The position numbers and the translations under genes are program-made. From Thermoplasmatota archaeon (GTDB lineage Archaea > Thermoplasmatota > E2 > DHVEG-1): a stretch of 38,056 nucleotides of DNA. Below, one piece after another: positions 9,442 to 19,276 of this stretch. The number at the start of each line of letters is the position of its first letter. Within the stretch, counting starts at the first letter, position 1. A model generated the notes under the pieces. That model made no database searches. It was not told the DNA's origin and saw only the letters and a program-made list of their open reading frames with translations. The stretch spans positions 1-38,056 of the forward strand of contig JAFGML010000010.1 of NCBI GenBank assembly GCA_016927555.1. The letters run 5' to 3'.

Positions 9442-10164
9442 TTACAGAAGCACGATGTAGGCACAATCCGTGAAGGTCGCTTCCAAGGTGACAAAGTGAC
9501 CTTCGATGCAGTACTTTCCCGGTGGTCCATCGAGCGTCCATCCGCTGGTGAACACTTCTCCAGGGTTGAGGGTGATGATGACATCTGGCACAATGATGCC
9601 GATGAGCACATGGTTGCTGTCGTAGAGGTAGAACCCCGGGTTTCCTGTGAGAGGATGTGTCCCGATGTTTTTGATGGACAGCAGCGCGGTTTCACCACTC
9701 ATGTAGACTGCCTTGTCTGTTGCGGTGTCGATAGTGCGGTTCGTGACAATGACCCGTGTGTAGGTTGGTGCACTATCGCAGAGGAGCGGGTAGGAGGTCG
9801 ATGTTGCCTTCACGGTGAGCACATGACCGATTTTGAGGTTTTTGTAGGGTGTGACGGTGAGGACAACGACTTTTGTTTCTCCGGGGTAGAGCTTTATCAT
9901 GTCTTCTGTGAGCGAGTAGTAGTAGTAGCCATCGATGGCGTCTGGGCAGGTGAGTTTGTAGGAGTCTGGGAGGCTCCCAATGTTTTTCACATGGAGTATG
10001 AACACGGCGTTCTCGTTGGGGTACACCGTCATTTTGCTGTCGTCGCAGGAGATGTCGACGAGCATGGTCTGTGGGGTGGGTTGGTTTTTTGCGATGGCTG
10101 GTATACTCAGCATCGAGATAATTACCAGCATAGCTATGGCATAGTTCATGAGTTGTGTTTTCAT
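9442..10164 (-). CDS. Secreted protein with two Ig-like domains; second domain inhibitor-like
   Basis: The 240-residue product starts MKTQLMNYAIAMLV, a Sec signal peptide ending near AIAKNQ. An in-frame ATG at 10176 (MEQTMKTQ) is possible, but the purine-rich AGAAGGATGG suits the start at 10164. Domain one (about 35-130) resembles NEW3/CARDB-type Ig folds: VKNIGSLPDSYKL followed by LYPGETKVVVLTV. Domain two (about 140-240) has the order YMSGETALLSIKN, LNPGEVFTSGW, GKYCIEGHF. That order loosely recalls the BsuPI proteinase-inhibitor fold, an impression only. It is the sole minus-strand gene, lying between two peptidase groups, so an inhibitor or partner role is conceivable. It could equally be a structural secreted protein. 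Confidence 0.75.
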   Translation of the reverse strand: MKTQLMNYAIAMLVIISMLSIPAIAKNQPTPQTMLVDISCDDSKMTVYPNENAVFILHVKNIGSLPDSYKLTCPDAIDGYYYYSLTEDMIKLYPGETKVVVLTVTPYKNLKIGHVLTVKATSTSYPLLCDSAPTYTRVIVTNRTIDTATDKAVYMSGETALLSIKNIGTHPLTGNPGFYLYDSNHVLIGIIVPDVIITLNPGEVFTSGWTLDGPPGKYCIEGHFVTLEATFTDCAYIVLL

Positions 10165-10208
10165 GGTTTGTTCCATCCTTCTGATTTTAATTTTTAAAAT
10201 TATATAAT

Positions 10209-10217
10209 ATTATAAGT
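10209..10217 (-). promoter_or_regulatory. TATA box of the minus-strand secreted-protein gene
   Basis: The minus strand reads ACTTATAAT here, about 45 nt before the ATG at 10164. The predicted transcript start is near 10187, and the leader would include AGAAGGATGG. Confidence 0.45.
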
Positions 10218-10282
10218 ATTTATATTTTGGGGTGGCGATAAAAATGATAGCACTCTCAAGAACCTACAGAACAATCACCGCT

Positions 10283-10301
10283 TACCAGGAGAAATCTGGT
10301 A
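10283..10301. promoter_or_regulatory. Inverted repeat, possible operator between divergent genes
   Basis: TACCAG and CTGGTA form perfect 6-bp arms around a 7-nt centre. The dyad lies 18 nt upstream of the next TATA box, a usual place for an activator or repressor site. It is nearer the plus-strand promoter. Function is inferred from position and symmetry only. Confidence 0.3.
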
Positions 10302-10319
10302 CCACTTGTCCCACACGAC

Positions 10320-10326
10320 TTATATA
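10320..10326 (+). promoter_or_regulatory. TATA box of the secreted C1A peptidase gene
   Basis: TTATATA lies 76 nt before the ATG at 10396. The predicted leader is about 47 nt, with only a weak purine stretch (AGAGAGAGA) before the start codon. Confidence 0.5.
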
Positions 10327-10395
10327 CTATTCTCACCCATAGACACATGCCAAGACCCTTATCAGAATGGCGAAAACAACACCAGAGAGAGACCC

Positions 10396-13300
10396 ATGAA
10401 AAAAACAATTCTCACAACACTACTTGCAGCTGGTATGACAGCACTGTTTCTCCTATCTACAACACTTCCACTAGGCTATACGAGCGCCCCTGTGTCTGCC
10501 GTTGAGGAGTGCGGCTGCCAAGACACATCGTCATCCCTTCCCTTTCAGACTTCAAACAACCCCGTAGGCCTCACAGATGCTGATATTGCACGGCTTCAAC
10601 ACCAAGCAGAAGAGAAAGGATGGACGTTTACCATTGGACACAACGACGCAACCCAGTACCCCCTACACACCTTAAGTGGTGCAATCACCCCTCCAAAGGA
10701 GTACGTGCAACAACACACCTCCACCCTGCCTCCTCCAGTCGATCCTCTCCCAGACTCGTTTGACTGGCGCAACATCAGCGGCGTCGACTACACCACCCCC
10801 ATTAAACATCAGGGTGGTTGTGGGAGCTGCTGGGCGTTTGCCACGGTCGGAGTCCTGGAATGCAACATCAAGATTCATGATGAGACCACCGTTGACCTCT
10901 CCGAGCAGTGGTTGGTCAACTGCAACAGTGATGGTTGGGACTGCGGCGGAGGCTACGAAGCCCATGACTACCACCAATGGAAACCAGACTGCTGTGGAGG
11001 TACAGGTGCGGTTTTAGAACAAGAACTGCCCTATAATGGAACGTACTGGCCGTGTGGATGCCCCTATTTCCATCGCTATCTCATCGACGACTGGGCGTAC
11101 ATCAACTATGGTGGACCAAACGTTGAAATCGACTCCATCAAACAAGCCATCCTCCTCCATGGTCCAGTCACCTGCCGCGTCTACGTTGCCCCCTCATTCT
11201 ATTCGTACAATGGAGGTGTCTACAATGCAGATGATTGGACAAGCTACGCAAACCACATGGTCGTGCTCGTCGGCTGGGATGACAACCAAGGCACCAACGG
11301 CGTCTGGTTCTTACGCAACTCCTGGGGACCCGGCTGGGGTGAGGACGGCTACATGCGCATCGAGTACGGCAACCACTGGGTCGGCAACCATGCCACCTAC
11401 ATCAACTACTCAGGATGGGAACATACTGTTATGAATCAGAACATCGGGAAACGCTACACAGACATCCAAAGCGCACTTGATGATCCTTCGACCCTGGATG
11501 GCCACACCTTATTTGTTGCACCAGGGACGTACACAGAGCACGTCCACATTGACAAAGAGGTCCAGTTGCTAGGTCACAGCCGCCACACCACCACCATTGA
11601 TGGAACCGGCAGCGGACCTGTCGTACACATCACCGCTGACAACGTGGCCCTCGATGGCTTCACTATTAAGAACGGGACCACTGGTGTTCTCATCAATGGG
11701 TCTTCTCATAGCAATATCATCAACACTACGATACAAAATCATACCAACGATGCTGTCCGTCTGCTCCATGCGTCATCAATAGTGATTTCAAACAATACCA
11801 TCGCTCACAACAACAACGGCATCACCTTTGGTTTTAACGCATATGACAATACTGTAGCACACAATATGATCACAGACCATCAGCAGAGCGGTGTCGTCCT
11901 CGGCTACATGTCCACTGACAATACCGTACGTGATAATACCATACGCAATACTGGAAGCCAGGGGGTGCTTGTGGTGTCTGCACACAACACCATTCACCGC
12001 AACACGATACAAGACAACGGCATCGGCATCAACATCCCGTACACCCTGTTCACCACAGCCAATGATAACAAGATCTGTTTCAACAACCTCATTGACAATG
12101 GACAGAACGCGTACGATGGGTTTGTGAATCTCTGGTACAACGAATCCCTTCAGCAGGGGAACTACTGGAGTGATTTTCCCAGTAACCCGGGGTACCCCTT
12201 GCTGTACTTGGTTCTTGGCGGCAATAGCATTGATTTCTACCCCATGCTTACTGCCTATCCTGCTGCTCACCCGGTCATCAACCTCAACCTCACCTTTGAT
12301 AACCACTTCATCTCACTCCAAAGAGCCATCAACGACTCCCGCACACTTGACGGGCACGTCTTGTTCGTTGGTGCAAACACCTACTATGAACACGTGTACA
12401 TCGGGAAATCAGTGCACCTCATCGGTGAACACAAAGATACAACTATTCTTGACGGCTCAGGAACCGGGAGGGTTGTTGATATTCATGCGCCTGGTGTTTC
12501 TTTGAGAAATATAACCATTACCCATGGTGACACCGGGGTTCGTGCTTATCGCACAGATCAGCATGTCTTCACAGATTTGCTCATCACAGGAAACGCGGAG
12601 GGATGCTACCTGTACCTCTCAAAACAGACTCGTCTGACTCATTCGACTATCGAGTACAACGACGTTGGTGTGTACATCAACTCCCTTGCCTTTGAGAATA
12701 TCATCCAAGACAACAGTATGTCCCATAACACCCAAACAGGGTTGTACTTAGGCCACCGGGCTGATCATACCTGGGTGTTCCACAACACTATTGCTGACAA
12801 CGGTGGAGATGGGATCCTCCTGGACTCCCATTCGACAGGCAGTCGCATCTCGTACAACACCATCACAGGGAATGGGATCGGCATCCGCATCCCCTATCAA
12901 TGGCATGGGGTTTCAAAAAACAATTTCATTCACCACAACAATATTCTGTTCAACACCCAGCAAGCGATTGACGAGTCAACAAACTTCTGGTCTCAACCCT
13001 TAGTCAATGAAGGGAACTACTGGTCTGATTACACCGGCGTGGATCTGAATGGCGATGGCATTGGTGACACCCCCTATAGTATCCCTGGGGGGGACAATGA
13101 GGATGAGTACCCGCTCATGGACCCCTGGACTGTGATTCCGCCCGAGGTTGTCTACGTCGACGATGAGTTTAACATCAGTACTCTTGGTTGGGGGTACGAC
13201 CACTTCAACACAGTCTCTGCTGGCGTTAGTGCAGTCCGTGAAGACGGCACCGTGCATGTGTTGAATGGGAGTTATTCTGACAACGTCATCATTAAAAAAC

Positions 13301-14094
13301 CTCTCCTTTTGCTTGGGGAACACAAAGACACCTCTTTTCTTTCTCCTTTAGTCAGCACCAAGGATGTTGTGCGCATCCTTGCTGATGACGTCACCATCCG
13401 TGGTTTCACGCTCTCAGGAGCTGTACGCCCTGGGTCTGAAATCCTGCTGCAGCAGGTTGATTCCTGTGTGATTTCAAACAACCACATCACCAAGAGCTCC
13501 TCCGGTATTCAACTATTCGGAAGCACACACACCATGGTACAGGACAACGTGTTCTCGTACACAACCAATGCGATCAACGTTGAGGATGACTCCTCCAACA
13601 ACACCATAGCAAGCAACAGTATTACGCATTGCCGCAACGGCCTCTACCTCCTTCATGCGCGCTTCAATACAATAACTGCTAACATCCTGTCATTGAACTC
13701 CTACGATGCTGTGTACGTGGAGATGTCAGATAACAATACCTTCTCTGACAATACGATTTCATTCAACGGAAATTATGGGATTTACAGTGATTCTTCGAGT
13801 GGTAACTTCATTTACCACAACAACTTCATCGAAAACCAAATGAACGCAGGCAATGAGCACTGGAGTCAGAACACCTGGAACGATACGTATCCCTCTGGTG
13901 GGAACTACTGGAGCGACTACACTGGTGATGATCACTACCGGGGGCCATCACAGACCCACCCTGGCCCGGATGGCATCGGCGATATCCCCTATCTGATTCC
14001 TGATGGGAACAACCTTGATCAGTACCCCTGGATGCAGCCGTGGGGATGGACGATTGATCCTGCTGCTGATTCAGACCACAACCCTGTTTACTAG
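10396..14094 (+). CDS. Secreted C1A (papain-type) peptidase with three NosD-type beta-helix modules
   Basis: I placed the start at the ATG at 10396 (1232 aa) because MKKTILTTLLAAGMTALFLL is a typical Sec signal; a TTG at 10306 would bury it behind 30 residues. The pro-region contains LTDADIARLQ and GWTFTIGHNDAT. The catalytic set is complete: Gln139, Cys145 (GGCGSCWAF), His287 (NHMVVLVGW) and Asn308 (RNSWGPGWGEDGY). Three right-handed beta-helix modules follow at about 345-620, 626-915 and 918-1232. Each opens with a GTYTEHV-like turn and closes with GNYWSD and, in two of them, GIGD-PY. NosD-type helices bind surfaces or polysaccharide in many secreted proteins. There is no C-terminal anchor, so the enzyme may be released or held by its helices. 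Confidence 0.9.
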   Translation: MKKTILTTLLAAGMTALFLLSTTLPLGYTSAPVSAVEECGCQDTSSSLPFQTSNNPVGLTDADIARLQHQAEEKGWTFTIGHNDATQYPLHTLSGAITPPKEYVQQHTSTLPPPVDPLPDSFDWRNISGVDYTTPIKHQGGCGSCWAFATVGVLECNIKIHDETTVDLSEQWLVNCNSDGWDCGGGYEAHDYHQWKPDCCGGTGAVLEQELPYNGTYWPCGCPYFHRYLIDDWAYINYGGPNVEIDSIKQAILLHGPVTCRVYVAPSFYSYNGGVYNADDWTSYANHMVVLVGWDDNQGTNGVWFLRNSWGPGWGEDGYMRIEYGNHWVGNHATYINYSGWEHTVMNQNIGKRYTDIQSALDDPSTLDGHTLFVAPGTYTEHVHIDKEVQLLGHSRHTTTIDGTGSGPVVHITADNVALDGFTIKNGTTGVLINGSSHSNIINTTIQNHTNDAVRLLHASSIVISNNTIAHNNNGITFGFNAYDNTVAHNMITDHQQSGVVLGYMSTDNTVRDNTIRNTGSQGVLVVSAHNTIHRNTIQDNGIGINIPYTLFTTANDNKICFNNLIDNGQNAYDGFVNLWYNESLQQGNYWSDFPSNPGYPLLYLVLGGNSIDFYPMLTAYPAAHPVINLNLTFDNHFISLQRAINDSRTLDGHVLFVGANTYYEHVYIGKSVHLIGEHKDTTILDGSGTGRVVDIHAPGVSLRNITITHGDTGVRAYRTDQHVFTDLLITGNAEGCYLYLSKQTRLTHSTIEYNDVGVYINSLAFENIIQDNSMSHNTQTGLYLGHRADHTWVFHNTIADNGGDGILLDSHSTGSRISYNTITGNGIGIRIPYQWHGVSKNNFIHHNNILFNTQQAIDESTNFWSQPLVNEGNYWSDYTGVDLNGDGIGDTPYSIPGGDNEDEYPLMDPWTVIPPEVVYVDDEFNISTLGWGYDHFNTVSAGVSAVREDGTVHVLNGSYSDNVIIKKPLLLLGEHKDTSFLSPLVSTKDVVRILADDVTIRGFTLSGAVRPGSEILLQQVDSCVISNNHITKSSSGIQLFGSTHTMVQDNVFSYTTNAINVEDDSSNNTIASNSITHCRNGLYLLHARFNTITANILSLNSYDAVYVEMSDNNTFSDNTISFNGNYGIYSDSSSGNFIYHNNFIENQMNAGNEHWSQNTWNDTYPSGGNYWSDYTGDDHYRGPSQTHPGPDGIGDIPYLIPDGNNLDQYPWMQPWGWTIDPAADSDHNPVY

Positions 14095-14105
14095 GTAGGA
14101 GTCTC

Positions 14106-14130
14106 TTTTCTTTTTTTCTATAGTTTTTTT
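14106..14130 (+). terminator. Tandem poly-T stop
   Basis: Three T-runs (4, 7 and 7) follow the C1A peptidase gene within 40 nt of its stop codon. Confidence 0.65.
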
Positions 14131-14157
14131 AGTATTGATACGAGGTGTACAACATCA

Positions 14158-14165
14158 TTTATATA
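14158..14165 (+). promoter_or_regulatory. TATA box of the large C25 peptidase gene
   Basis: TTTATATA lies 54 nt before the ATG at 14212, giving a predicted leader of about 25 nt. Confidence 0.55.
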
Positions 14166-14211
14166 GGAATCAGCACAAATGATTTCATACAACACATCAG
14201 AAGGCTCTACT

Positions 14212-17200
14212 ATGAAAAAGAACAACCATGAACTGAACGTAGCAATACTTCTTCTTAGTATTGGACTTATTGTCGTATCATTCCATCCTGCAATGATTGC
14301 CCTGGGATCTGCTCAGGACCATAATACGAGAACTGAAACAACCATCGAGACCGTAACACAGGTGGCTTCAGAGGATGACCCGTACTCCACAATTAAGGTC
14401 ACGGAATGGACAGACGAGTTTCATGACTACCCTCCCACGTACGCAGAATCACGGCACTACTCAGGCCTGTTTGCAAACACATTCGTTGCATCCTTCCTGC
14501 CACCCGCTGGGGCGAGTCTGGTTCCTCCACCGTTGATCTCCGTGTATGTTGATGATACCCTCTACCAAAATTTAATAGCAGAGATTTCAACCTATGTTGC
14601 TGATCTTAATGCAGATTCATACCAGGTCAATTTGTATGTCGGCACCTATGGTGACCATGTCGCACTTAAAGCAGACTTACAACAGGCGTACCAACAGTCA
14701 CCAGCAACCTTCAAGGGAGCTCTTTTTATCGGTGACATTGCTGCCCCCTGGTATCACGACGAGTACAATTACAATAAGCCAGTGCCCGCTGAGTTTCCCT
14801 TAGATTTGTTCTATATGGATCTAGATGGCACGTGGACTGATAATAATGGTGATGGCATCTACGAACAGCATAGCCCAGGAACCGGTGATGTTGGCCCGGA
14901 GATTTGGATCGGACGTATTGATGCGACCACGCTCTCTGGAGACACCATCGAGCTGTATCAAAACTACTTCGCTAAAAACCATGCGTACCGCTCTGGAGAC
15001 TTATACCTCCCCAACCGTGCGCTCGTCTACGTCGACAACGACTGGGCAAAAACCAACTGGAAAGATGACCACACCATGTTATACCCGTACACACAGTATG
15101 TTGATGACCTTGACGGCACCAATGGAAATGACTACAGAAACAGACTGACGTGGGACTACGACTGGATCACTGTCTTTGTTCATTCCAGCCCAAATGGACA
15201 TGGTTTTTACAGTCCGTACTCCGGTAACCAGGTCTCCTCATCACAGATTGAAGCTATTGACCCCCATGCGATGTTCTACAACCTCTTCGCCTGCTCAGCA
15301 GCGCTGTTTACTGCAAATAATTACCTCGCGGGGAACTATCTCTTCGCAGATACCTATGGTGTTGCCGTGATAGGATCCACAAAATCAGGAAGCATGCTTT
15401 ACTTTGAGCAGTTCAATCAACCGCTCAGTGAAGGTAAAACCCTTGGTGAATCCTTCAAAGACTGGTTCAATTACATCGCCATCAATGGTTTTTCCAGCCA
15501 AGAGCTCAGTTGGCACTACGGAATGGGCATCTTTGGCGACCCAACCTTGCACCCAAACATCCCAAACGATCTTCCCGTATCGTATGTGGATGTTGAAGAC
15601 TATAGTACAGTCCGAGGAATAAAAGACTTCATTGGCTCGGCACGACGCGGACTTGCACCAGGGTCTAACTTTGATCAGTTCACTTTGTCCTTTGGCGTGG
15701 GCATCAACCCGGACACCTGGGTCTCTACTGGCATCACCCTACAAGGCAACGGTGCACTTGAGGTGGAAGACGATGTCCTCGGATGGTTTGACACCAGCGT
15801 CACCTTGGAAGGATTCAACACCCTGCGATTATCCGTAGAAGATGACACTGGGCAGGTGACAGACTACCGGGTCGTCATTACAGTCAACAACATTGACAGC
15901 ACCGACCCGGCAGAGGATGGCTACTACCGCTCAGGAGACGTCATCTCTATCCAAGGTACTGTTGCTGGAACCGCCCTTGATCACTACATCATTGAGTATC
16001 AGAACGACCCACTGAACTGGTGGACCACGGGTATCTCGTTGACGAACGGAGGAACTGAACAGATCATCGATGGTGAGCTGGCAACCTGGGATACCTCCTC
16101 TCTTGTCCAATCTGATTACTACACTATGCGCATCACTCGCTACGACACCACAGGGTTTGTCGCTGAGGATTACTTCACCTTTGTCTTAGACCCTGAGCTT
16201 CGGCCAGGATGGCCTCTGAAGGTCAACGAGTACGCCCAGACCCCCGTCATAGCCAATGTTGATGCAGACCCTGAGCTAGAGATCTTCCTGACTGCTCATG
16301 ATAGAGACATCACCAACCAGGATGAGATAAATTTTGTGTACGGCTTTGACCATGATGGTACTCCTCTTAGCGGCTGGCCTCAGAAAATGAGACTCAGCTA
16401 CGGTTTCCCATCAATAGGGGACCTTGATGCGGATGGTGACCTTGAGATCGTCGTTGGCTCCAGCCAAAAAATGAAAGTCTGGGATGCCGATGGAACACTG
16501 CTGTGGTACAAGACTTTTATTAAGTATCTCTCTGGTCCTATCACCCTAGCTGACCTGAACACTGATGGCACCCTGGAAGTCATCGCGACCACTGGTGGTT
16601 ACTACGGTGGGGGTACCAACTCAGGGATTTTCGTGTACGATGCAAACGGTGCACCTCTGTGGCAGCACTACTTTGGGGACGACTATGGTGTCTATGGTGG
16701 ATCGGCTGCGGTTGGTGATCTCACGGGGGATGGTACTGTGGAAATCATTGTTGCCACCTATGCTGGTGAGCCCTCCTCAAACGATGGGAAACTGTTCGTG
16801 TACAGCGCTATGGGCACTCTCCTGTGGACAATGTCTCTATCGAGGACATCCAGTGCACCGGTGCTAGGTGATGTGGATAACGATGGCATGCTAGAGATTT
16901 TTGTCAACGGTATTGATGGTGCCAACACCCTCAACTACACGCATGGATTCCGTTCTGATGGAAGCCTGTTACCTGGTTGGCCACAGCTCTTAGCTGGTCC
17001 TTCGACAGCGACACCAGTCCTATCTGATCTTGATGAGGATGGCTACCTCGATGTGATTGTCGGCTACGCTGGAGGTATTGGTGCGTGGGATTTCACCGGT
17101 GCTGCTCTTCCCGGCTGGCCAATCTCTAATACCATGATTGGTGAAGACGGTGGGAAACTCTGCGTCGGAGATCTCGACGGCATCCCTGGCCTAGAGATTA

Positions 17201-19224
17201 TAGTCACGTTAGGTGATAATATCTACGACAGAGGATTACTCGAGTACCACCATGATGGAACGCAGGTGCAAGGATGGATGAAAATCATCCGTGGCGCAGA
17301 GTCCAGCTACCCGGTGCTTGCCGACCTTGATTTTGACAACAAACTCGACATTATTATCAGTGGTTCTGACGGACGTGTGTACGTGTTCTCCCGCAACGAT
17401 CTCAGCGGCCCATGGACGCCGACGTGGCCTCAGTATCAGCACAACGCCTGCCACACTGGCTTGTATCATGCTCCTACTGTTCAGCATGTTCTCGTTGACG
17501 ATGATTTCAATGTCACCACGCCCGGCTGGCAGGTGACGAGATTCGCGGTGGTACAACAGGGTATCAACGCAGTGTCCCCAGGTCAAGCGGTCTATGTGAA
17601 GAGCGGTACATACTCTGAGAATATAAAAATCAGCAAATCCTTGTCTCTGATTGGTGATGGCGTCTCAACCACGAGGCTTCTCTCGAAATCCAAGAAAGAC
17701 CATGTGGTACACATCACTGCTAGTAACGTTGTGTGCAGCGGCTTCCGGATACAAGGGGCATCGCAAGCCTACGCCGGTGTGTTCCTGGAGTACGTCAACT
17801 CGTGCACTCTTACTGACAACTACTTGACTTCAAATGGGAGAGGTGTCGTAATGAAATCATGCTCTGAGATGCACTTCTCCGGCAATGTCCTGAAAGCAAA
17901 CCTTGCTGAAGGACTCTCTGTGATGATGTCACACCACGTGTTCATCTCTGACAACATTCTAACCTTGAATCACGTCGGTCTGCTCATCGATTGTTTATCT
18001 CACAATGCGTTGGTTGTCCGCAATATTGTGGGTATGAACTCAAAGGACGGGATTCTCGTCAGGTCATCTCATACGAACATGGTTGCGGGAAACACGATAG
18101 AGCAAAACCAGCGTGGACTTCAGCTGTCGGTTGACTCCACAGGCAACGTGGTGTACCACAACAATTTCTTGAATAATGCGTTGTACCAAGCCTACGATGC
18201 AACTGATGAAGCAAACACGTGGCACAACGGCTATCCCTCAGGTGGGAACTACTGGGACGACTACGCTGGTACAGACCTGTACTCAGGTCCTCTGCAGAAC
18301 CTGCCTGGGTCTGATGGCATCGGTGACAAACCCTACCACCTCCCCGAGGGAACAAACACTGACCCGTACCCGTTGATGGAACCCTGGATGACTGCTGACC
18401 TTGACATTGTGTTTGTTGATGATGATTTTGATGCGTCCACGGTTGGCTGGGGGTACGATCACTTTGATTCGCTTCAAGAGGGTATTGATGCCGTCTATCA
18501 GGGCGGGACTGTGCAGGTGTACAGTGGGCAGTACACTGAGGATGTTTTGGTGTACAAACACGTTGATCTCTCTGGTGCAGGCGCAGACACGACGACACTG
18601 CTGTCTGCTTCCAACAGCAATCATGTCGTAAGAATTCAAGCTGATCACGTACGCCTCCATGGTTTCACCGTGACTGGGGCACCGTCCGGATGCGCAGGGG
18701 TGTATGTCAGCGAGGCGTCGTCTGTCTGTATCTACGACAACACGATGCTGCAGAACGGGTTAGATGACAAGGGAGGCGCTGGTCCGAATAAGGGACCTGG
18801 TATTGAGCTGATGGACGTCCTTGGAGGAAAGGTCATGGACAACACACTCACAGGCAACTGGTTTGGCATTCGACTGACGGGCTGTACTGGTGTACGGGTT
18901 GTTGGCAATACCATCGTTGACAACAGCAATTATGGGATGACGATTATGTCTTCCCAGAATAACCAAATTTATAATAATTACTTCAACAACACCCTCAATG
19001 CGTTTGACAGTGGCATGAACCAGTGGAACACCTCAAAGACAAGTGGGGTGAACATCGTTGGTGGTCCGTTCCTTGGTGGGAACTTCTGGTCTGATTACAC
19101 TGGTGTTGATCTTAATGGTGATGGGTTGGGTGACACCCCGTACATAATTGCGGGTGGTAGCAACCTGGATTTCCTCCCGCTCATGGAGTCCTGGGGTTCG
19201 ACGTCTACTGCTGGGACCGTCTAG
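14212..19224 (+). CDS. Secreted C25-type peptidase with eight FG-GAP repeats and two NosD-type beta-helix modules
   Basis: The start at 14212 (1670 aa) puts MKKNNHELNV directly before a hydrophobic signal segment; an in-frame ATG at 14179 is less likely. The C25 domain spans about 100-450 with His330 (SPNGHGFYS) and Cys361 (FACSAALF), a gingipain-like dyad. Two Ig-like segments follow to about 660. Residues 664-1085 hold eight FG-GAP/VCBS repeats, each built on a V-DLD-DG-LEI-V core such as IGDLDADGDLEIVVG, as expected of a calcium-binding beta-propeller. Two beta-helix modules (about 1091-1395 and 1400-1670) end in GNYWDDY and GNFWSDY. No C-terminal anchor is seen. This is the C25 counterpart of the preceding C1A gene on a related beta-helix chassis. 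Confidence 0.9.
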   Translation: MKKNNHELNVAILLLSIGLIVVSFHPAMIALGSAQDHNTRTETTIETVTQVASEDDPYSTIKVTEWTDEFHDYPPTYAESRHYSGLFANTFVASFLPPAGASLVPPPLISVYVDDTLYQNLIAEISTYVADLNADSYQVNLYVGTYGDHVALKADLQQAYQQSPATFKGALFIGDIAAPWYHDEYNYNKPVPAEFPLDLFYMDLDGTWTDNNGDGIYEQHSPGTGDVGPEIWIGRIDATTLSGDTIELYQNYFAKNHAYRSGDLYLPNRALVYVDNDWAKTNWKDDHTMLYPYTQYVDDLDGTNGNDYRNRLTWDYDWITVFVHSSPNGHGFYSPYSGNQVSSSQIEAIDPHAMFYNLFACSAALFTANNYLAGNYLFADTYGVAVIGSTKSGSMLYFEQFNQPLSEGKTLGESFKDWFNYIAINGFSSQELSWHYGMGIFGDPTLHPNIPNDLPVSYVDVEDYSTVRGIKDFIGSARRGLAPGSNFDQFTLSFGVGINPDTWVSTGITLQGNGALEVEDDVLGWFDTSVTLEGFNTLRLSVEDDTGQVTDYRVVITVNNIDSTDPAEDGYYRSGDVISIQGTVAGTALDHYIIEYQNDPLNWWTTGISLTNGGTEQIIDGELATWDTSSLVQSDYYTMRITRYDTTGFVAEDYFTFVLDPELRPGWPLKVNEYAQTPVIANVDADPELEIFLTAHDRDITNQDEINFVYGFDHDGTPLSGWPQKMRLSYGFPSIGDLDADGDLEIVVGSSQKMKVWDADGTLLWYKTFIKYLSGPITLADLNTDGTLEVIATTGGYYGGGTNSGIFVYDANGAPLWQHYFGDDYGVYGGSAAVGDLTGDGTVEIIVATYAGEPSSNDGKLFVYSAMGTLLWTMSLSRTSSAPVLGDVDNDGMLEIFVNGIDGANTLNYTHGFRSDGSLLPGWPQLLAGPSTATPVLSDLDEDGYLDVIVGYAGGIGAWDFTGAALPGWPISNTMIGEDGGKLCVGDLDGIPGLEIIVTLGDNIYDRGLLEYHHDGTQVQGWMKIIRGAESSYPVLADLDFDNKLDIIISGSDGRVYVFSRNDLSGPWTPTWPQYQHNACHTGLYHAPTVQHVLVDDDFNVTTPGWQVTRFAVVQQGINAVSPGQAVYVKSGTYSENIKISKSLSLIGDGVSTTRLLSKSKKDHVVHITASNVVCSGFRIQGASQAYAGVFLEYVNSCTLTDNYLTSNGRGVVMKSCSEMHFSGNVLKANLAEGLSVMMSHHVFISDNILTLNHVGLLIDCLSHNALVVRNIVGMNSKDGILVRSSHTNMVAGNTIEQNQRGLQLSVDSTGNVVYHNNFLNNALYQAYDATDEANTWHNGYPSGGNYWDDYAGTDLYSGPLQNLPGSDGIGDKPYHLPEGTNTDPYPLMEPWMTADLDIVFVDDDFDASTVGWGYDHFDSLQEGIDAVYQGGTVQVYSGQYTEDVLVYKHVDLSGAGADTTTLLSASNSNHVVRIQADHVRLHGFTVTGAPSGCAGVYVSEASSVCIYDNTMLQNGLDDKGGAGPNKGPGIELMDVLGGKVMDNTLTGNWFGIRLTGCTGVRVVGNTIVDNSNYGMTIMSSQNNQIYNNYFNNTLNAFDSGMNQWNTSKTSGVNIVGGPFLGGNFWSDYTGVDLNGDGLGDTPYIIAGGSNLDFLPLMESWGSTSTAGTV

Positions 19225-19252
19225 AATCAGGTACGAAAGCTTGATCACCACT

Positions 19253-19271
19253 CTTTCTCTTCTTTTTTTTT
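19253..19271 (+). terminator. Poly-T stop
   Basis: A pyrimidine-rich stretch ending in nine consecutive T (19263-19271) follows the large C25 gene. Confidence 0.6.
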
Positions 19272-19276
19272 GGTAT

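Noticed and set aside
9600-9700. Chagasin-type cysteine protease inhibitor in the minus-strand protein, suggested by PLTGNPGF
   Set aside because: The chagasin loop is NPTTG- and the other chagasin loops are absent; the order of residues here differs.
9373-10197. A 274-codon plus-strand frame opposite the minus-strand gene, slightly longer than it
   Set aside because: It begins inside the end of the peptidase gene, has no promoter or signal, and is rich in Cys, Val and His in a shadow-like way. The minus frame has a TATA box, ribosome site, signal peptide and Ig-like motifs.
18059-18598. A 179-codon minus-strand frame rich in His, Gln, Cys and Arg
   Set aside because: It lies wholly inside the beta-helix part of the large C25 gene and has no promoter, start signal or domain.
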